Notes: generated by a model not told the origin, from the sequence alone. DNA of 64,000 bases from Methyloligella sp050110875 (GCA_050110875.1 CP188828.1:620001-684000); one strand, 5' to 3'. Numbered from the stretch's first letter, positions 8,119 through 16,658 are shown. Made by a program: numbers and translations.

Positions 8119-8937
8119 ATGACCAATCTCGAATTCGCAGCAGCGCGGGAATCCCGCATCGAACTTCACGGACCGGAGGCATTCGCCGGCATGCTCAAGG
8201 CCGGTCAGCTCGTGGCCGAATGCCTCGACCTTTTGGTCGACGAGGTGAAGCCCGGCGTCACCACGCAAGCGCTCGACGATATCGTGTTCGCCTTCGCCGA
8301 ATCCCACGGTGCGATCCCCGCGACGCTAAATTATCGCGGCTATACGAAATCGAGCTGCATCTCGCTCAACCACGTCGTCTGTCACGGCATCCCGGGTGCA
8401 CGGGTGCTGAAGGACGGGGACGTGCTGAATATCGACGTGACGCTGATCGTCGATGGCTGGCACGGGGATTCCAGCCGCATGTACGGCGCCGGCAAGGTGA
8501 GCCGCGCGGCGGAGCGTCTGATCGAAGTGACCCATGAATCGCTCATGCGCGGCGTGGCGGCGGTGAAGCCGGGCGCCACCACCGGCGATATCGGCCATGC
8601 CATCCAGTCCTATGCGGAGAGCCAGCGTTGCAGCGTGGTGCGCGATTTCTGCGGCCATGGGCTGGGCCGCGTGTTCCACGACCGGCCCAACATCCTGCAT
8701 TACGGCGAGCCGGGCGAAGGGCTTCCCCTGGAGCCGGGCATGCTGTTCACCATCGAGCCGATGATCAATCTCGGCAAGCCGCATGTGAAGATCCTGTCGG
8801 ACGGCTGGACGGCGGTAACCCGCGACAGGTCGCTCTCGGCCCAGTTCGAGCATACGGTGGGCGTCACGGAGACGGGCTGCCAGATCTTCACGGAATCGCC
8901 GAAGGGTCTCTTCCGGCCGCCCATCCACACCAGCTGA
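8119..8937 (+). CDS. map: type I methionine aminopeptidase
   Basis: Removes the N-terminal Met from nascent proteins. The 272-residue product has the expected dinuclear-metal ligands: the Asp pair in LNIDVTLIVDGWHGD, the His in CGHGLGRVFHDRP, the Glu in FTIEPM and the Glu in QFEHTV near the end. I place the start at the ATG at 8119 (MTNLEFAAARES); the frame is open upstream across the sfsA end but that sequence is Arg/Cys-rich and not coding-like. AAGGAG lies about 17 bases upstream, rather far. radC follows after 10 bases, so the two are probably co-transcribed, as in many alphaproteobacteria. Confidence 0.95.
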   Translation: MTNLEFAAARESRIELHGPEAFAGMLKAGQLVAECLDLLVDEVKPGVTTQALDDIVFAFAESHGAIPATLNYRGYTKSSCISLNHVVCHGIPGARVLKDGDVLNIDVTLIVDGWHGDSSRMYGAGKVSRAAERLIEVTHESLMRGVAAVKPGATTGDIGHAIQSYAESQRCSVVRDFCGHGLGRVFHDRPNILHYGEPGEGLPLEPGMLFTIEPMINLGKPHVKILSDGWTAVTRDRSLSAQFEHTVGVTETGCQIFTESPKGLFRPPIHTS

Positions 8938-8947
8938 TGGGCATCAG

Positions 8948-9640
8948 ATGGGCTTCAAGGACGCCGGCAAGCCACATTATCTCGGTCATCGCCAGCGGCT
9001 GAGGCAGCGCTTCCGCGAGGCTGGCGCCGACGCTCTGCCCGATTACGAACTTCTCGAGATGATCCTGTTCCGGGCCAAGGCGCGGCAGGACACCAAGCCG
9101 CTGGCGAAGGCGCTGCTGTCCCGTTTCGGCAGCTTCCCGGAGGTGATCAACGCGCCGGAGGAGCTGTTGCGGGAAATTCCCGGCCTCGGCGAGGCTGCGG
9201 TCACGGAGATCAAGCTGGTGCGGGCGGCGGCGTTGCGTGTCATGCGCGCAGAGGTGCTGAACCGACCAATGCTGAATTCCTGGTCGCAACTCCTCGACTA
9301 TTGCCGCGCCGCCATGGGCTTCGAGGCGAAGGAGCAGTTCCGAATCCTGTTTCTCGACAAGCGCAACCAGGTGATCGCCGACGAGGTGCAGCAGACCGGC
9401 ACGGTGGATCACACCCCGGTCTATGTGCGCGAGGTGGTGAAGCGGGCCTTGGAGCTATCGGCCACCGCCATGGTGCTAGTGCACAATCACCCGTCCGGGG
9501 ATCCGACCCCGTCCCGCGCCGATATCGAGATGACCAAGCAGATCGACCAGGCGGCGAAGAATCTCGGCATCGTCGTGCACGATCACATCATCGTGGGAAA
9601 GCACGGCCATGCGAGCTTCAAGGGGCTGGGGCTGATCTAG
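8948..9640 (+). CDS. radC: RadC family JAB-domain protein
   Basis: The 230-residue product has two N-terminal helix-hairpin-helix-like segments (LPDYELLEMILF, EIPGLGEAAVTEIKLVRA) and a C-terminal JAB/MPN metalloprotease-like domain with the motif VHNHPSGDPTPSRAD, which carries the His, Ser and Asp metal-site residues. Despite its name, a repair function for RadC is not established. It starts ten bases after map and is probably in the same transcript. It converges on the dehydrogenase gene 9728-10477, separated by 87 bases in which I see only an imperfect inverted repeat. Confidence 0.93.
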   Translation: MGFKDAGKPHYLGHRQRLRQRFREAGADALPDYELLEMILFRAKARQDTKPLAKALLSRFGSFPEVINAPEELLREIPGLGEAAVTEIKLVRAAALRVMRAEVLNRPMLNSWSQLLDYCRAAMGFEAKEQFRILFLDKRNQVIADEVQQTGTVDHTPVYVREVVKRALELSATAMVLVHNHPSGDPTPSRADIEMTKQIDQAAKNLGIVVHDHIIVGKHGHASFKGLGLI

Positions 9641-9727
9641 GCGCAAACGTCCCTTGCGCAGGAAAAGGGCAGCACGGCACGCTGGCCGGCCGCCCTTCCC
9701 CTTTCAAGCCAGGGCTCGTCCTAACGC

Positions 9728-10477
9728 CTAGAAATAACCGCCACCGGCCTCGACCACCTCGCCGGTCAACCAGGCTGCCGAGGGCGATGCGAAGAAGGCC
9801 ACCACAGATGCGATGTCTTCCGGCTGGCCCATCCGTCCGAGCAGCGTGTGAGAAATAATTTCCTTTTCGAAATCGCTGCCGATCACACCGGCGGCATGGG
9901 TGCCTTCCGTCTCGACGCCACCAGGATTGACGGAGTTCACCCGGATTTTCTTCGCGGCCAGCTCTTTGGCCAAACCCAAGGTGATGGTATCCACAGCACC
10001 CTTGGTGGCCGAGTAGACGACCGCGCTGGGCGGCACCCACTCGCTCGCAACCGATCCGATATTGACGATGCTGCCGCCCTCAGGATTGAAATGAGCCACC
10101 GCTTCCTGAGTCACCAGCAGAAGACCGAGCACATTCACGTCGAAGATCGATCTGTAATGTTCCTCGGTGATCTCATCCAGAGCGGCAAAGCTATAGATGC
10201 CGGCATTGTTCACGAGGATGTCGATGGGGCCGAACGCATCGACCGTCGTGGCGACGAGACGCTCCACATCCTGCTTGCTCGCGACATTGGCCTGAACGGC
10301 GATCGCCTTGCCGCCGGTCCCTGTAATCGCCTCCACGACACGATCGGCGCCCGCCTTGTCGGACGCATAGTTCACGACGACCGCGGCGCCGCCTTCGGCA
10401 AGCTCCTTCGCGATGCCGGCGCCGATCCCCTTCGATGCGCCCGTTACCACGGCCACCTTGTCTTTCAGATCGCTCAT
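9728..10477 (-). CDS. SDR family NAD(P)-dependent oxidoreductase
   Basis: A 249-residue classical short-chain dehydrogenase. The dinucleotide motif TGASKGIG is at residues 12-19, NNAG at 90-93, and the catalytic Ser142, Tyr155 and Lys159 (YSATK) are all present. The Asn36-Tyr37 (VVNYAS) after beta strand 2 and the final GEVVEAGGGYF resemble FabG-like enzymes, but the C terminus and regulation suggest a stress or xenobiotic-type reductase rather than fatty-acid synthesis. The ArsR-type regulator gene lies 110 bases upstream on the same strand, and a dyad in that gap is a possible operator. Substrate cannot be read from sequence. Confidence 0.9.
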   Translation of the reverse strand: MSDLKDKVAVVTGASKGIGAGIAKELAEGGAAVVVNYASDKAGADRVVEAITGTGGKAIAVQANVASKQDVERLVATTVDAFGPIDILVNNAGIYSFAALDEITEEHYRSIFDVNVLGLLLVTQEAVAHFNPEGGSIVNIGSVASEWVPPSAVVYSATKGAVDTITLGLAKELAAKKIRVNSVNPGGVETEGTHAAGVIGSDFEKEIISHTLLGRMGQPEDIASVVAFFASPSAAWLTGEVVEAGGGYF

Positions 10478-10492
10478 TCTCGTTCTCCCACC

Positions 10493-10518
10493 TTTCGATA
10501 ATTAGACAAATGTCGAAA
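10493..10518. promoter_or_regulatory. candidate ArsR-type operator before the SDR gene
   Basis: An imperfect dyad with outer arms TTTCGA (10493-10498) and TCGAAA (10513-10518) and partly complementary inner bases (TAATTAG against ACAAATG) lies 15 bases upstream of the SDR start, between it and the ArsR-type regulator gene. Size (26 bases), AT-rich centre and location fit a winged-helix operator. This is inferred from position and symmetry only. Confidence 0.45.
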
Positions 10519-10587
10519 CGTAGATGGGAGGTCCCGAAGCGCTTACAAGCCTTTGTCGGGCCGATGGGGAAAATTTAAGCGTTGGCG

Positions 10588-10881
10588 CTAGATTTCAGCG
10601 AGACGGGCCAGATAGGCCTCCAGGACGTCACGCTGCAGGGTGAGGATGGCGAAACGCCCCTCACGGCCGATCCGAATCAAGCCTGCGGTCTCCAGCTCCT
10701 TCATATGGTGGGAGAGCGTGGCTGCGCTGATTTCCTGACATTGATTGAGCGTGCTGCAGCGGAGCTGACCGTTATTGGCGCCGATCTCCTTCAAGATCTG
10801 CACCCGCCGCGGCTCGGCAAGCGCGCGGGCGATGCGCTCGAAATCGCGCTCTGAGAGCTCTTTGCTTGTCTTGGACGCCAT
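10588..10881 (-). CDS. ArsR family helix-turn-helix transcriptional regulator
   Basis: A 97-residue single-domain winged helix protein: ALAEPRRVQILKEIG (helix before the HTH), ISAATLSHHMKELETAGLI (recognition helix region) and REGRFAILTLQRDVLEAYL (wing and last helix). The cysteines at about 42 and 48 are not in the CxC metal-sensor arrangement of ArsR/SmtB metalloregulators, so it may sense a redox or organic signal. It precedes the SDR gene on the same strand by 110 bases, the arrangement of YdfH/SdpR-like regulators that control a neighbouring reductase. Autoregulation is plausible but its own promoter region shows no clear dyad. Confidence 0.88.
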   Translation of the reverse strand: MASKTSKELSERDFERIARALAEPRRVQILKEIGANNGQLRCSTLNQCQEISAATLSHHMKELETAGLIRIGREGRFAILTLQRDVLEAYLARLAEI

Positions 10882-10971
10882 GGGTTCTCCGGATCACTAT
10901 GGCGCTCCGCCCAGGCCCGAGCAAGCGATCCATCCAGGGCGTGCTAAAACGTAACTGCGCCGCCGAAGGGA

Positions 10972-11622
10972 TCAGCAGTCGGCCGAGCAGCCCTCTGTGC
11001 GGACATCCTCCACGGCCGCCGACAAGTCCCCGTAGAGGTCGTCGCTTTCCAGGACGCGCCGATCGCCCACGAGAATGAAGGGAACGCCGGGCACATCGAG
11101 CGCTTCGGCCAAGGCTTGGGTGTCGTTGAGCTGCTCCGTGATCTCGTCGGAATTCGCCTGCCGCTTGAGTTTGTCGATATCGACGCCGACCGTCTCGGCA
11201 ATGCGAAGCGCCCGCCCTTGCGTGACGCGTCCACGCTCCTCGAACAATGCGGTATGAAGCGGCCAGTATTTGCCTTGCGCGTCGGCGGCGAGCGCGATCC
11301 TGGCGGCGATTTCGGAATCGCGGCCCAAGACCGGGAGCTGCTTGACGATCAGCTGGACGCCGTTCTTCTCAGTCACCAGGCGCTCGATGGCAGGCTCGGC
11401 CTGCCGGCAGTCGGGACAATTGAAATCAGTGAACAGCACGACGGGGACGTCGCCATCCGGATCGCCGGCGACGGCGTCGGTGCCGCGATAGATCCGATCG
11501 GCATGTTCCGAAATAGCCGCCTGCAGATTGCTATCGCCGCCATCGAAGGCTGCGTAGGCGACAATTCCCGCTCCCCCCAGCATCGCGAGGCAGAGGAGCA
11601 GAATGGCAGGCAGCTTTGGCAC
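10972..11622 (-). CDS. DsbA family thiol:disulfide oxidoreductase
   Basis: A 216-residue thioredoxin-fold protein with an N-terminal membrane anchor or signal (residues 5-26 hydrophobic) and the active site CPDC at residues 69-72 in VVLFTDFNCPDCRQ, plus the cis-proline loop VPGVPFILVG. It resembles the Com1/DsbA group that works in the periplasm as disulfide oxidase or isomerase. The start is GTG at 11622, preceded by GGGGGCG; no in-frame ATG gives a complete signal sequence. It follows the beta-ketoacyl synthase gene on the same strand by 24 bases. The C-terminal GCSADC adds two extra cysteines. Confidence 0.88.
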   Translation of the reverse strand: MPKLPAILLLCLAMLGGAGIVAYAAFDGGDSNLQAAISEHADRIYRGTDAVAGDPDGDVPVVLFTDFNCPDCRQAEPAIERLVTEKNGVQLIVKQLPVLGRDSEIAARIALAADAQGKYWPLHTALFEERGRVTQGRALRIAETVGVDIDKLKRQANSDEITEQLNDTQALAEALDVPGVPFILVGDRRVLESDDLYGDLSAAVEDVRTEGCSADC

Positions 11623-11646
11623 GGGGACGCCCCCTTATGGGTGGCT

Positions 11647-12885
11647 TTAGGCCGGGGGCGGACCGAAAACGAGCACCGCGTTGAGGCCGCCGAACGCGAA
11701 GGAGTTCGACATGGCGTAGTTGACCTCGCGCTCCTTGCCTTCGTTCGGCGTGTAATCGAGATCGCATTCCGGATCCGGATCGGTCAGCCCGGCCGTCGGC
11801 GGAATGTAGTTTTCCCCGATGGCCTTGATGGCCGCCACAGCCTCGATACCGCCACCGGCGCCCAGGCAATGGCCATGCATGGACTTGGTGGAAGAGATCG
11901 AAATCTTGTTGGCGGCATTGCCGAACACGCGCTTGATGGCACGGGTCTCGTTCAGGTCGTTGACCGCGGTCGCGGTGCCGTGAGCATTGATATAGTCGAT
12001 ATCGCTCGGCGACAGGCCGCTATCGGTCAGGGCCATCTCCATGGCGGCGGAAGCGCCGTCGATGGAGGGGTTGACCATATCGGCGGCATCGGCCGTGGTG
12101 CCGTAGCCCTTCAGCTCGGCAAGGATCGGCGCGCCGCGCTCCTTGGCATGCTCGTACTCCTCGAGCATCAGGATACCGGCGCCCTCGGCGAGCACGGTGC
12201 CGTTCCGGTTTTTGGAGAACGGGAACAGACCGTCGGGACTCAGCACGCGCATGGCCTGCCAGGCGCGGGTGGCACCCCAGTTCAGCGAAGCTTCGGCGGC
12301 GCCCGTCACACCCATATCGATGAGACCTTCGCGGATCATCCGGTAGACGGTGCCGATCGAATGGCTCGCGGTGGAGCATGCGCTCACCAGGCCGTAGGTC
12401 GGGCCCTTGATGCCGTACTCGATGGAAACATGGGCCGAGGCCGAGCTGCCGATGGCTTTCAGCAGAGTCAGCGGATGGGTCGCCCGCTTATTCTCCTGGA
12501 ACAGCATCTTGTAGGAGAATTCCAGTGTCGTGAGACCGCCCACGCCGGAGCCGATCACACAGGCCGCGCGATAGGCCTCCTTGTCGGCGATCGGAGTCTC
12601 GATCTTCGACATCTCGACCGCCTCGGCGGCGGCGCAGCCGGCGTATTGCGAGTATTTGTCGGCCAGCATCAGTGGCCGGCTCTTCAGGTGTACCTTGGGA
12701 TCGAAGTCAGGCACCTCGCCGGCAATGGTGATGTAGAGATCCTCGGTGGGGAAGCTCTCCACCTCGCGAATCCCAACCTTGCCGGCCTTGAGGCCCGACC
12801 AGAATTTCTCGACCCCTGTGCCCAAAGGGGTGACGACGCCGTGACCTGTGACCACAACGCGTCTGCGACCATTCGTTTTTGTCAT
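11647..12885 (-). CDS. beta-ketoacyl-ACP synthase (FabF/NodE-like)
   Basis: Condenses malonyl-ACP with an acyl chain. The 412-residue product carries the thiolase-fold triad Cys170 (SACSTASHS), His302 (INAHGTAT) and His337, with Lys334 in STKSMHGH, so it should be active. Cys is followed by STASHS, not the usual ATSxHA, a deviation seen in specialised KAS II relatives. The gene sits 67 bases after a dedicated small acyl carrier protein gene, with no fabG, fabD or fabZ nearby, unlike the primary fatty-acid cluster. A role in a special acyl chain (lipid A very-long-chain acid, signal lipid or lipoprotein) is an inference. An acyl-CoA ligase gene diverges from the ACP gene. Confidence 0.92.
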   Translation of the reverse strand: MTKTNGRRRVVVTGHGVVTPLGTGVEKFWSGLKAGKVGIREVESFPTEDLYITIAGEVPDFDPKVHLKSRPLMLADKYSQYAGCAAAEAVEMSKIETPIADKEAYRAACVIGSGVGGLTTLEFSYKMLFQENKRATHPLTLLKAIGSSASAHVSIEYGIKGPTYGLVSACSTASHSIGTVYRMIREGLIDMGVTGAAEASLNWGATRAWQAMRVLSPDGLFPFSKNRNGTVLAEGAGILMLEEYEHAKERGAPILAELKGYGTTADAADMVNPSIDGASAAMEMALTDSGLSPSDIDYINAHGTATAVNDLNETRAIKRVFGNAANKISISSTKSMHGHCLGAGGGIEAVAAIKAIGENYIPPTAGLTDPDPECDLDYTPNEGKEREVNYAMSNSFAFGGLNAVLVFGPPPA

Positions 12886-12952
12886 GTAATGCTAAGCCGT
12901 AATTCCAGCCCTGTTCAACGCCCGAAGACCGGCCCCGGGCGGAACAACCTGG

Positions 12953-13222
12953 TTAAGCCGCTGCGCCCGAAGACTTCGTCTCGGCAATGATGCTCTTCAC
13001 GCGGTCGACAACGGATCCGACCGTCGCGAACGCCTCGACCTCTTCGTTCGCATTATACGGGATTTCAATACCGAAGGTATCTTCAATATCGAACACGATC
13101 ACAGCCAGATCGAGCGACTCGATCTCCAGCTCGCTGAGCGGCGTCTCAAGCGTAACCGCCTTCGATGGATCCTTCATGTTCTTGCGCAAAATCTCGATGA
13201 TTTTGTCAGCCACATCGTCCAT
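12953..13222 (-). CDS. acyl carrier protein, NodF-like
   Basis: An 89-residue acidic helical protein with a phosphopantetheine site at Ser36 in EIESLDLAVIVFDIED. The residue before Ser is Glu, where housekeeping AcpP has Asp (DSL), and the following helix DIEDTFGIEIPY is like NodF and other special ACPs. It is encoded directly upstream of the beta-ketoacyl synthase at 11647-12885 and presumably carries the chain extended by it. It is not AcpXL by sequence. The C-terminal SGAAA tail is disordered. The start is supported by GGGAG ahead of the ATG at 13222. Confidence 0.9.
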   Translation of the reverse strand: MDDVADKIIEILRKNMKDPSKAVTLETPLSELEIESLDLAVIVFDIEDTFGIEIPYNANEEVEAFATVGSVVDRVKSIIAETKSSGAAA

Positions 13223-13594
13223 AATTACTCTCCCTGCCCCGTGAACCGGGGTCCGATCGAATGGGTCCCTGAGCTAAATCATAGCTAATGCAAGGGCAAG
13301 TCGGCGTTTGGAATAGACTTAAAATCCCTCCCAGTCTACCGGCTCTACTGCAATCGCTCCCTAGCTGCGGGTTCTCATCCCCAACAAAATTGGCGTTTTT
13401 ACGCCTAACCAAGCCACGGTTTCAGCATAATTCCGAACCGATTAGCCGCTGGCCCCCATCTGACACCCCAGTCTAAATATATTAAAACTCTAGACCGGCC
13501 CCAACAAGGGCCCCGCATCGTCATCACTGGTTGCAATGGCCGACGCGGAAAAGCATCCTAAGCGAAAAGTCTTAAAGAAAGAGCCAAGACGCTT
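13223..13594. other. divergent promoter region between ACP and acyl-CoA ligase genes
   Basis: This 372-base gap separates two divergent genes and must hold both promoters. Part of it (13463-13495) is AT-rich, with a TAAATATATTAAAAC segment that could be a promoter element. I see no convincing protein-coding frame, tRNA or strong hairpin with a T run. Confidence 0.5.
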
Positions 13595-15376
13595 ATGGGG
13601 AGAAACGTCACGAACGGCACTTCGAACCGCCCGCCCTTAGCGCACAAGGGACGGCCTGGCAAGGGACGTCCTGCCGCACCGGCCTCGTCCGAATGGCCTT
13701 GGATCAAATCCTACCCGGCCGGCGTGGATTGGGCAATGACGCTCACGCCCGAGCGGCTGACCGATATGTTCGATGCCGCCGCGGCGCGGTTTTCCGGCGA
13801 TTTTTGCACCTATTTCCTGGGCAAACGGCTCACCTACGGCGAGATCGCGAACCTCGTGGACCGGGCGGCAAAGGGGCTCCAGACACACGGCGTGGGCAAG
13901 GGCACACGGGTCGGCCTGCTGTTGCCCAACACACCAACCTTCATCGTCTATTATTTCGCCGTGCTGAAGGCCGGCGGCACGGTGGTCAATTTCAATCCGC
14001 TCTACAGCGTGGAGGAAATCGAATTCCAGATCCGCGACAGCGGCACGGAAATTATGGTCACGCTGGATCTCACCCTGACGTTTCAAAAGGTCGAAGCCGC
14101 CCTCAAGAGCGGGGTTCTGGAGCGGGCCGTCGTGGCGCCGTTCACCAAGCTTTTACCGAAATTGAAATCTGCGGTGCTGAAATTCAGCCCCGGCTCCAAA
14201 CTTGCCAAGATCGGCCGCTCCCCCGTCAGAGACCGCCTGGTGCCGGAGAAGGCGCTGCTCGACAACGACGGGCGCTACGATCCGCCTACCCTCACCCCGG
14301 ACGATATCGCGGTGCTGCAATATACCGGCGGCACCACGGGCACGCCGAAAGGGGCGGTGCTCACCCATGGCAACCTCACGGTGAATATCCAACAGGTGAA
14401 GGCCTGGTGGCTGAACTCGCAAGGGAATCCCAACCGTATCGTCGGCGTGCTTCCCTTCTTCCACGTCTTCGCCATGACCACGGTGATGAATTTCGGACTC
14501 AGCGAAGGGATGGAGATCATCCTGGTGCCGCGCTTCGAGCTGATCGGAACGCTGAAACTGATCGATAAGCTGAAGCCCAGCATGATGCCCGGCGTGCCGA
14601 CCCTGTTCGGCGCCATGATGCGGTTTCACGGTATCGAGAAATTCGATCTGACCTCCTTGCAATTCTGCATCTCTGGCGGGGCGGCGCTGCCGCTCGAGGT
14701 CAAGCATGGCTTCGAGGCGATCGCAGGCTGTCATCTGGTGGAGGGGTACGGCTTGAGCGAGACCTCGCCGGTCGCGACTTGCAATCCGCTGGACCGGGCG
14801 CCGCGGGAAGGCTCCATCGGCCTGCCCCTGCCGGGCACGGAAATCTCCATCCGCTCCCTGGACGATCCGAGCCAGGAAATGCCCCAGGGCGAGCGCGGCG
14901 AGATCTGCATCGCCGGGCCTCAGGTGATGGCCGAATATTGGAACAAGGAAGCGGAGACAGCGGACGCCTTCGCCGGCCGGTTCTTCCGCACCGGCGATGT
15001 CGGCACCATGGACGAGGAAGGCTATATCTATATCGTCGACCGGCTGAAGGACATGATCACCTGCTCCGGGTTCAACGTCTATCCGCGCCGGATCGAGGAT
15101 GCGCTCTACGACCATCCGGCCGTGGAGGAGGTGACGGTGATCGGAATTCCGGACACGTATCGCGGGGAAGCGCCGAAAGCCTTCGTGAAACTCAAAGAAG
15201 GCGAGACAGCCGATCAGGCGGCGCTGATCGCCTATTTGCGTGAAAAGCTTTCCAAGATCGAAATTCCGGCCGAAATCGAATTCCGGGACTCATTGCCGAA
15301 AACCATGATCGGCAAGCTCTCCAAGAAAGAGCTGGTCGCGGAAGAGCGGCAACGCGCCCGCCGCGACGCTTCTTAA
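13595..15376 (+). CDS. long-chain fatty-acid--CoA ligase (AMP-binding)
   Basis: Activates fatty acids to acyl-CoA via an acyl-adenylate. The 593-residue product has the P-loop-like motif YTGGTTGTPKGAVLTHGN, the VEGYGLSET motif, the FFRTGDVGTMDEEGYIYIVDRLKD hinge/C-terminal block (shown here only in part of its length) and the catalytic Lys in LPKTMIGKLSKKEL. It is FadD-like in size and motifs. The first 40 residues are Pro/Arg/Gly-rich and not conserved, so the real start could be internal; the ATG at 13595 is preceded by AAAGAAAGAG. It would feed the fadE-J-I enzymes encoded at 16792-22741, or load the special ACP pathway next door. Confidence 0.9.
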   Translation: MGRNVTNGTSNRPPLAHKGRPGKGRPAAPASSEWPWIKSYPAGVDWAMTLTPERLTDMFDAAAARFSGDFCTYFLGKRLTYGEIANLVDRAAKGLQTHGVGKGTRVGLLLPNTPTFIVYYFAVLKAGGTVVNFNPLYSVEEIEFQIRDSGTEIMVTLDLTLTFQKVEAALKSGVLERAVVAPFTKLLPKLKSAVLKFSPGSKLAKIGRSPVRDRLVPEKALLDNDGRYDPPTLTPDDIAVLQYTGGTTGTPKGAVLTHGNLTVNIQQVKAWWLNSQGNPNRIVGVLPFFHVFAMTTVMNFGLSEGMEIILVPRFELIGTLKLIDKLKPSMMPGVPTLFGAMMRFHGIEKFDLTSLQFCISGGAALPLEVKHGFEAIAGCHLVEGYGLSETSPVATCNPLDRAPREGSIGLPLPGTEISIRSLDDPSQEMPQGERGEICIAGPQVMAEYWNKEAETADAFAGRFFRTGDVGTMDEEGYIYIVDRLKDMITCSGFNVYPRRIEDALYDHPAVEEVTVIGIPDTYRGEAPKAFVKLKEGETADQAALIAYLREKLSKIEIPAEIEFRDSLPKTMIGKLSKKELVAEERQRARRDAS

Positions 15377-15387
15377 ACGTCGCGGCG
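15359..15387. terminator. perfect inverted repeat over the acyl-CoA ligase stop codon
   Basis: CGCCGCGACG (15359-15368) and CGTCGCGGCG (15378-15387) form a perfect 10-base stem; the 9-base loop contains the TAA stop codon. There is no following T run on either strand, so it is either a Rho-assisted end between two convergent genes or an mRNA 3' stabiliser. Confidence 0.4.
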
Positions 15388-15422
15388 GAGGCTGCGCTTC
15401 CGAAGGGCTCGTGCCGCAAGCC

Positions 15423-16658
15423 CTAGCGGTAGGAGTAGGTCTGCTGCGGCACCTGCTGCGGCGGTGCCAGACGCTGGACCGGCGCTTGAGTGGCCTGGGC
15501 CTGGTTGGCCTGGGCCTGATTAGCCTGTGCCTGATTGGCCTGGGCTTGGCCGGTATTCAGCCAAGGCAGCTCGCGGCGCAGTTTCCGCAAGCGGCGGCGT
15601 TCACGCCAGGAGAGATTCTGTTGGCTAGCGAGCGCTTCCGCCTCGGCATAGGCGTCGATTTCGGGCGGCCGCTGGTTCGGCATCGGCACGGACTCGCCGG
15701 GCTCGATGGCTCCCATGCCGGTCGCGTCCGCCGTCGCCGCCTGTGGCATGGCCGATGCGGAGGCCGTAGCAGGCTGACGCGGGGGTCGACGCGATTCGGA
15801 TGCCGACGCCGTCACACTGCGCGATTGCGCCGGGCGATCCTGGATCGATCCGGTGGACTCGTTCGCCGCCTCCTTCACCTCGACGGGGTCCGGCTTCGGG
15901 CCGGGGCTCACCAGATACATGGTCGACGGGCTGTGCTCGCCAACCTCGGGAGCCGCGTCGGGGCTCGCCGTCGTCAGGACGAAACCGTAGCCGGCCGTCG
16001 CATCCCGGTGGGCGGGCGGCAGAGCCGGCTGGAGCTCCCGGACCTTGGCCGGGCTTGCGGAAGCAAGGGTCGGCATGCCGCCGGCGCTCGCCTCGATCTG
16101 GCGCGGCTCTTCCGGCTCGCTCTCCTCGGCCTTGGCCTCGATCGGCTCAGGCTGCGCTTCCTCTTCGACCTCTTCCTTGACCTCGATCTCCTCCGGCTCT
16201 TCAGGCTCCGGATTGAACTCGGTCCGCGTCCAGGTCTTCTGGCCGCAGAGGAACATGGCCAAGCAGCCCTTCAGGACAATCTGATTGGAACTGACGAGGG
16301 TCAGCGTCGCCTTGTAGGTGCCGCCATCCTCGGGATTGTAGATCTGTCCCTTCCAGGTGTGGCTCCCTTGCGGCACAAGCCCCTGGAAGATGGGCAGGCC
16401 GATGATCGGGCGGTTGCGCAATGACGGATTCTCGTTCCGTGCATCGTGCAGTGGTTCGCCTTGATCGTTATAGGGATCGCGCAGCCACACGATCTTGCTG
16501 CAAAGCTGGTTGCGCCCGCATTGGCTGATCTGAAGTTTGGCGGCGCCGTCTTCCTTCAACCAGTAACCGACCGGCGAAGCCGCGAAAGCCTCCCCCGCCA
16601 GACCGAGCCAGCCAAGCGCGAAAAGTCCCAGGGTGGTCGCTACGTATCGATGCTGCAT
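15423..16658 (-). CDS. DUF2147 domain-containing exported protein with long acidic tail
   Basis: The 411-residue product begins with a signal peptide (hydrophobic residues 6-24, cleavage near AFAA) and a DUF2147 domain: PVGYWLKEDGAAKLQI, CSKIVWLRDPYNDQG, PIIGLPIFQGL and the YNPEDGGTYKATLTL block, with paired cysteines. DUF2147 is a lipocalin-like calycin domain of unknown ligand. After about residue 155 comes a long Glu/Pro-rich then Ala/Pro/Ser-rich region without a fold, ending in a AQANQ repeat and QTYSYR. The ATG at 16658 is preceded by GGAGGTGC, which decides the start. The tail is unusual for the family (normally about 130-150 residues) and suggests a spacer across the periplasm. Confidence 0.85.
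   Translation of the reverse strand: MQHRYVATTLGLFALGWLGLAGEAFAASPVGYWLKEDGAAKLQISQCGRNQLCSKIVWLRDPYNDQGEPLHDARNENPSLRNRPIIGLPIFQGLVPQGSHTWKGQIYNPEDGGTYKATLTLVSSNQIVLKGCLAMFLCGQKTWTRTEFNPEPEEPEEIEVKEEVEEEAQPEPIEAKAEESEPEEPRQIEASAGGMPTLASASPAKVRELQPALPPAHRDATAGYGFVLTTASPDAAPEVGEHSPSTMYLVSPGPKPDPVEVKEAANESTGSIQDRPAQSRSVTASASESRRPPRQPATASASAMPQAATADATGMGAIEPGESVPMPNQRPPEIDAYAEAEALASQQNLSWRERRRLRKLRRELPWLNTGQAQANQAQANQAQANQAQATQAPVQRLAPPQQVPQQTYSYR
15492..15551 (-). repeat. four 15-base tandem repeats encoding AQANQ
   Basis: Four near-identical 15-base units (15492-15506, 15507-15521, 15522-15536, 15537-15551) encode the repeated pentapeptide AQANQ near the C terminus of the DUF2147 protein. Unit length is a multiple of three, so copy changes would keep the frame. 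Confidence 0.85.

Noticed and set aside
9641..9727. Terminator between radC and the SDR gene.
   Set aside because: The arms AAAAGGGC and GCCCTT pair poorly with a long GC-rich interior, and I could not draw a convincing stem.
11116..12990. A 624-codon frame on the + strand.
   Set aside because: It is the antisense of the DsbA-like gene, the beta-ketoacyl synthase and their junction; its His/Gly/Arg-rich translation matches no family.
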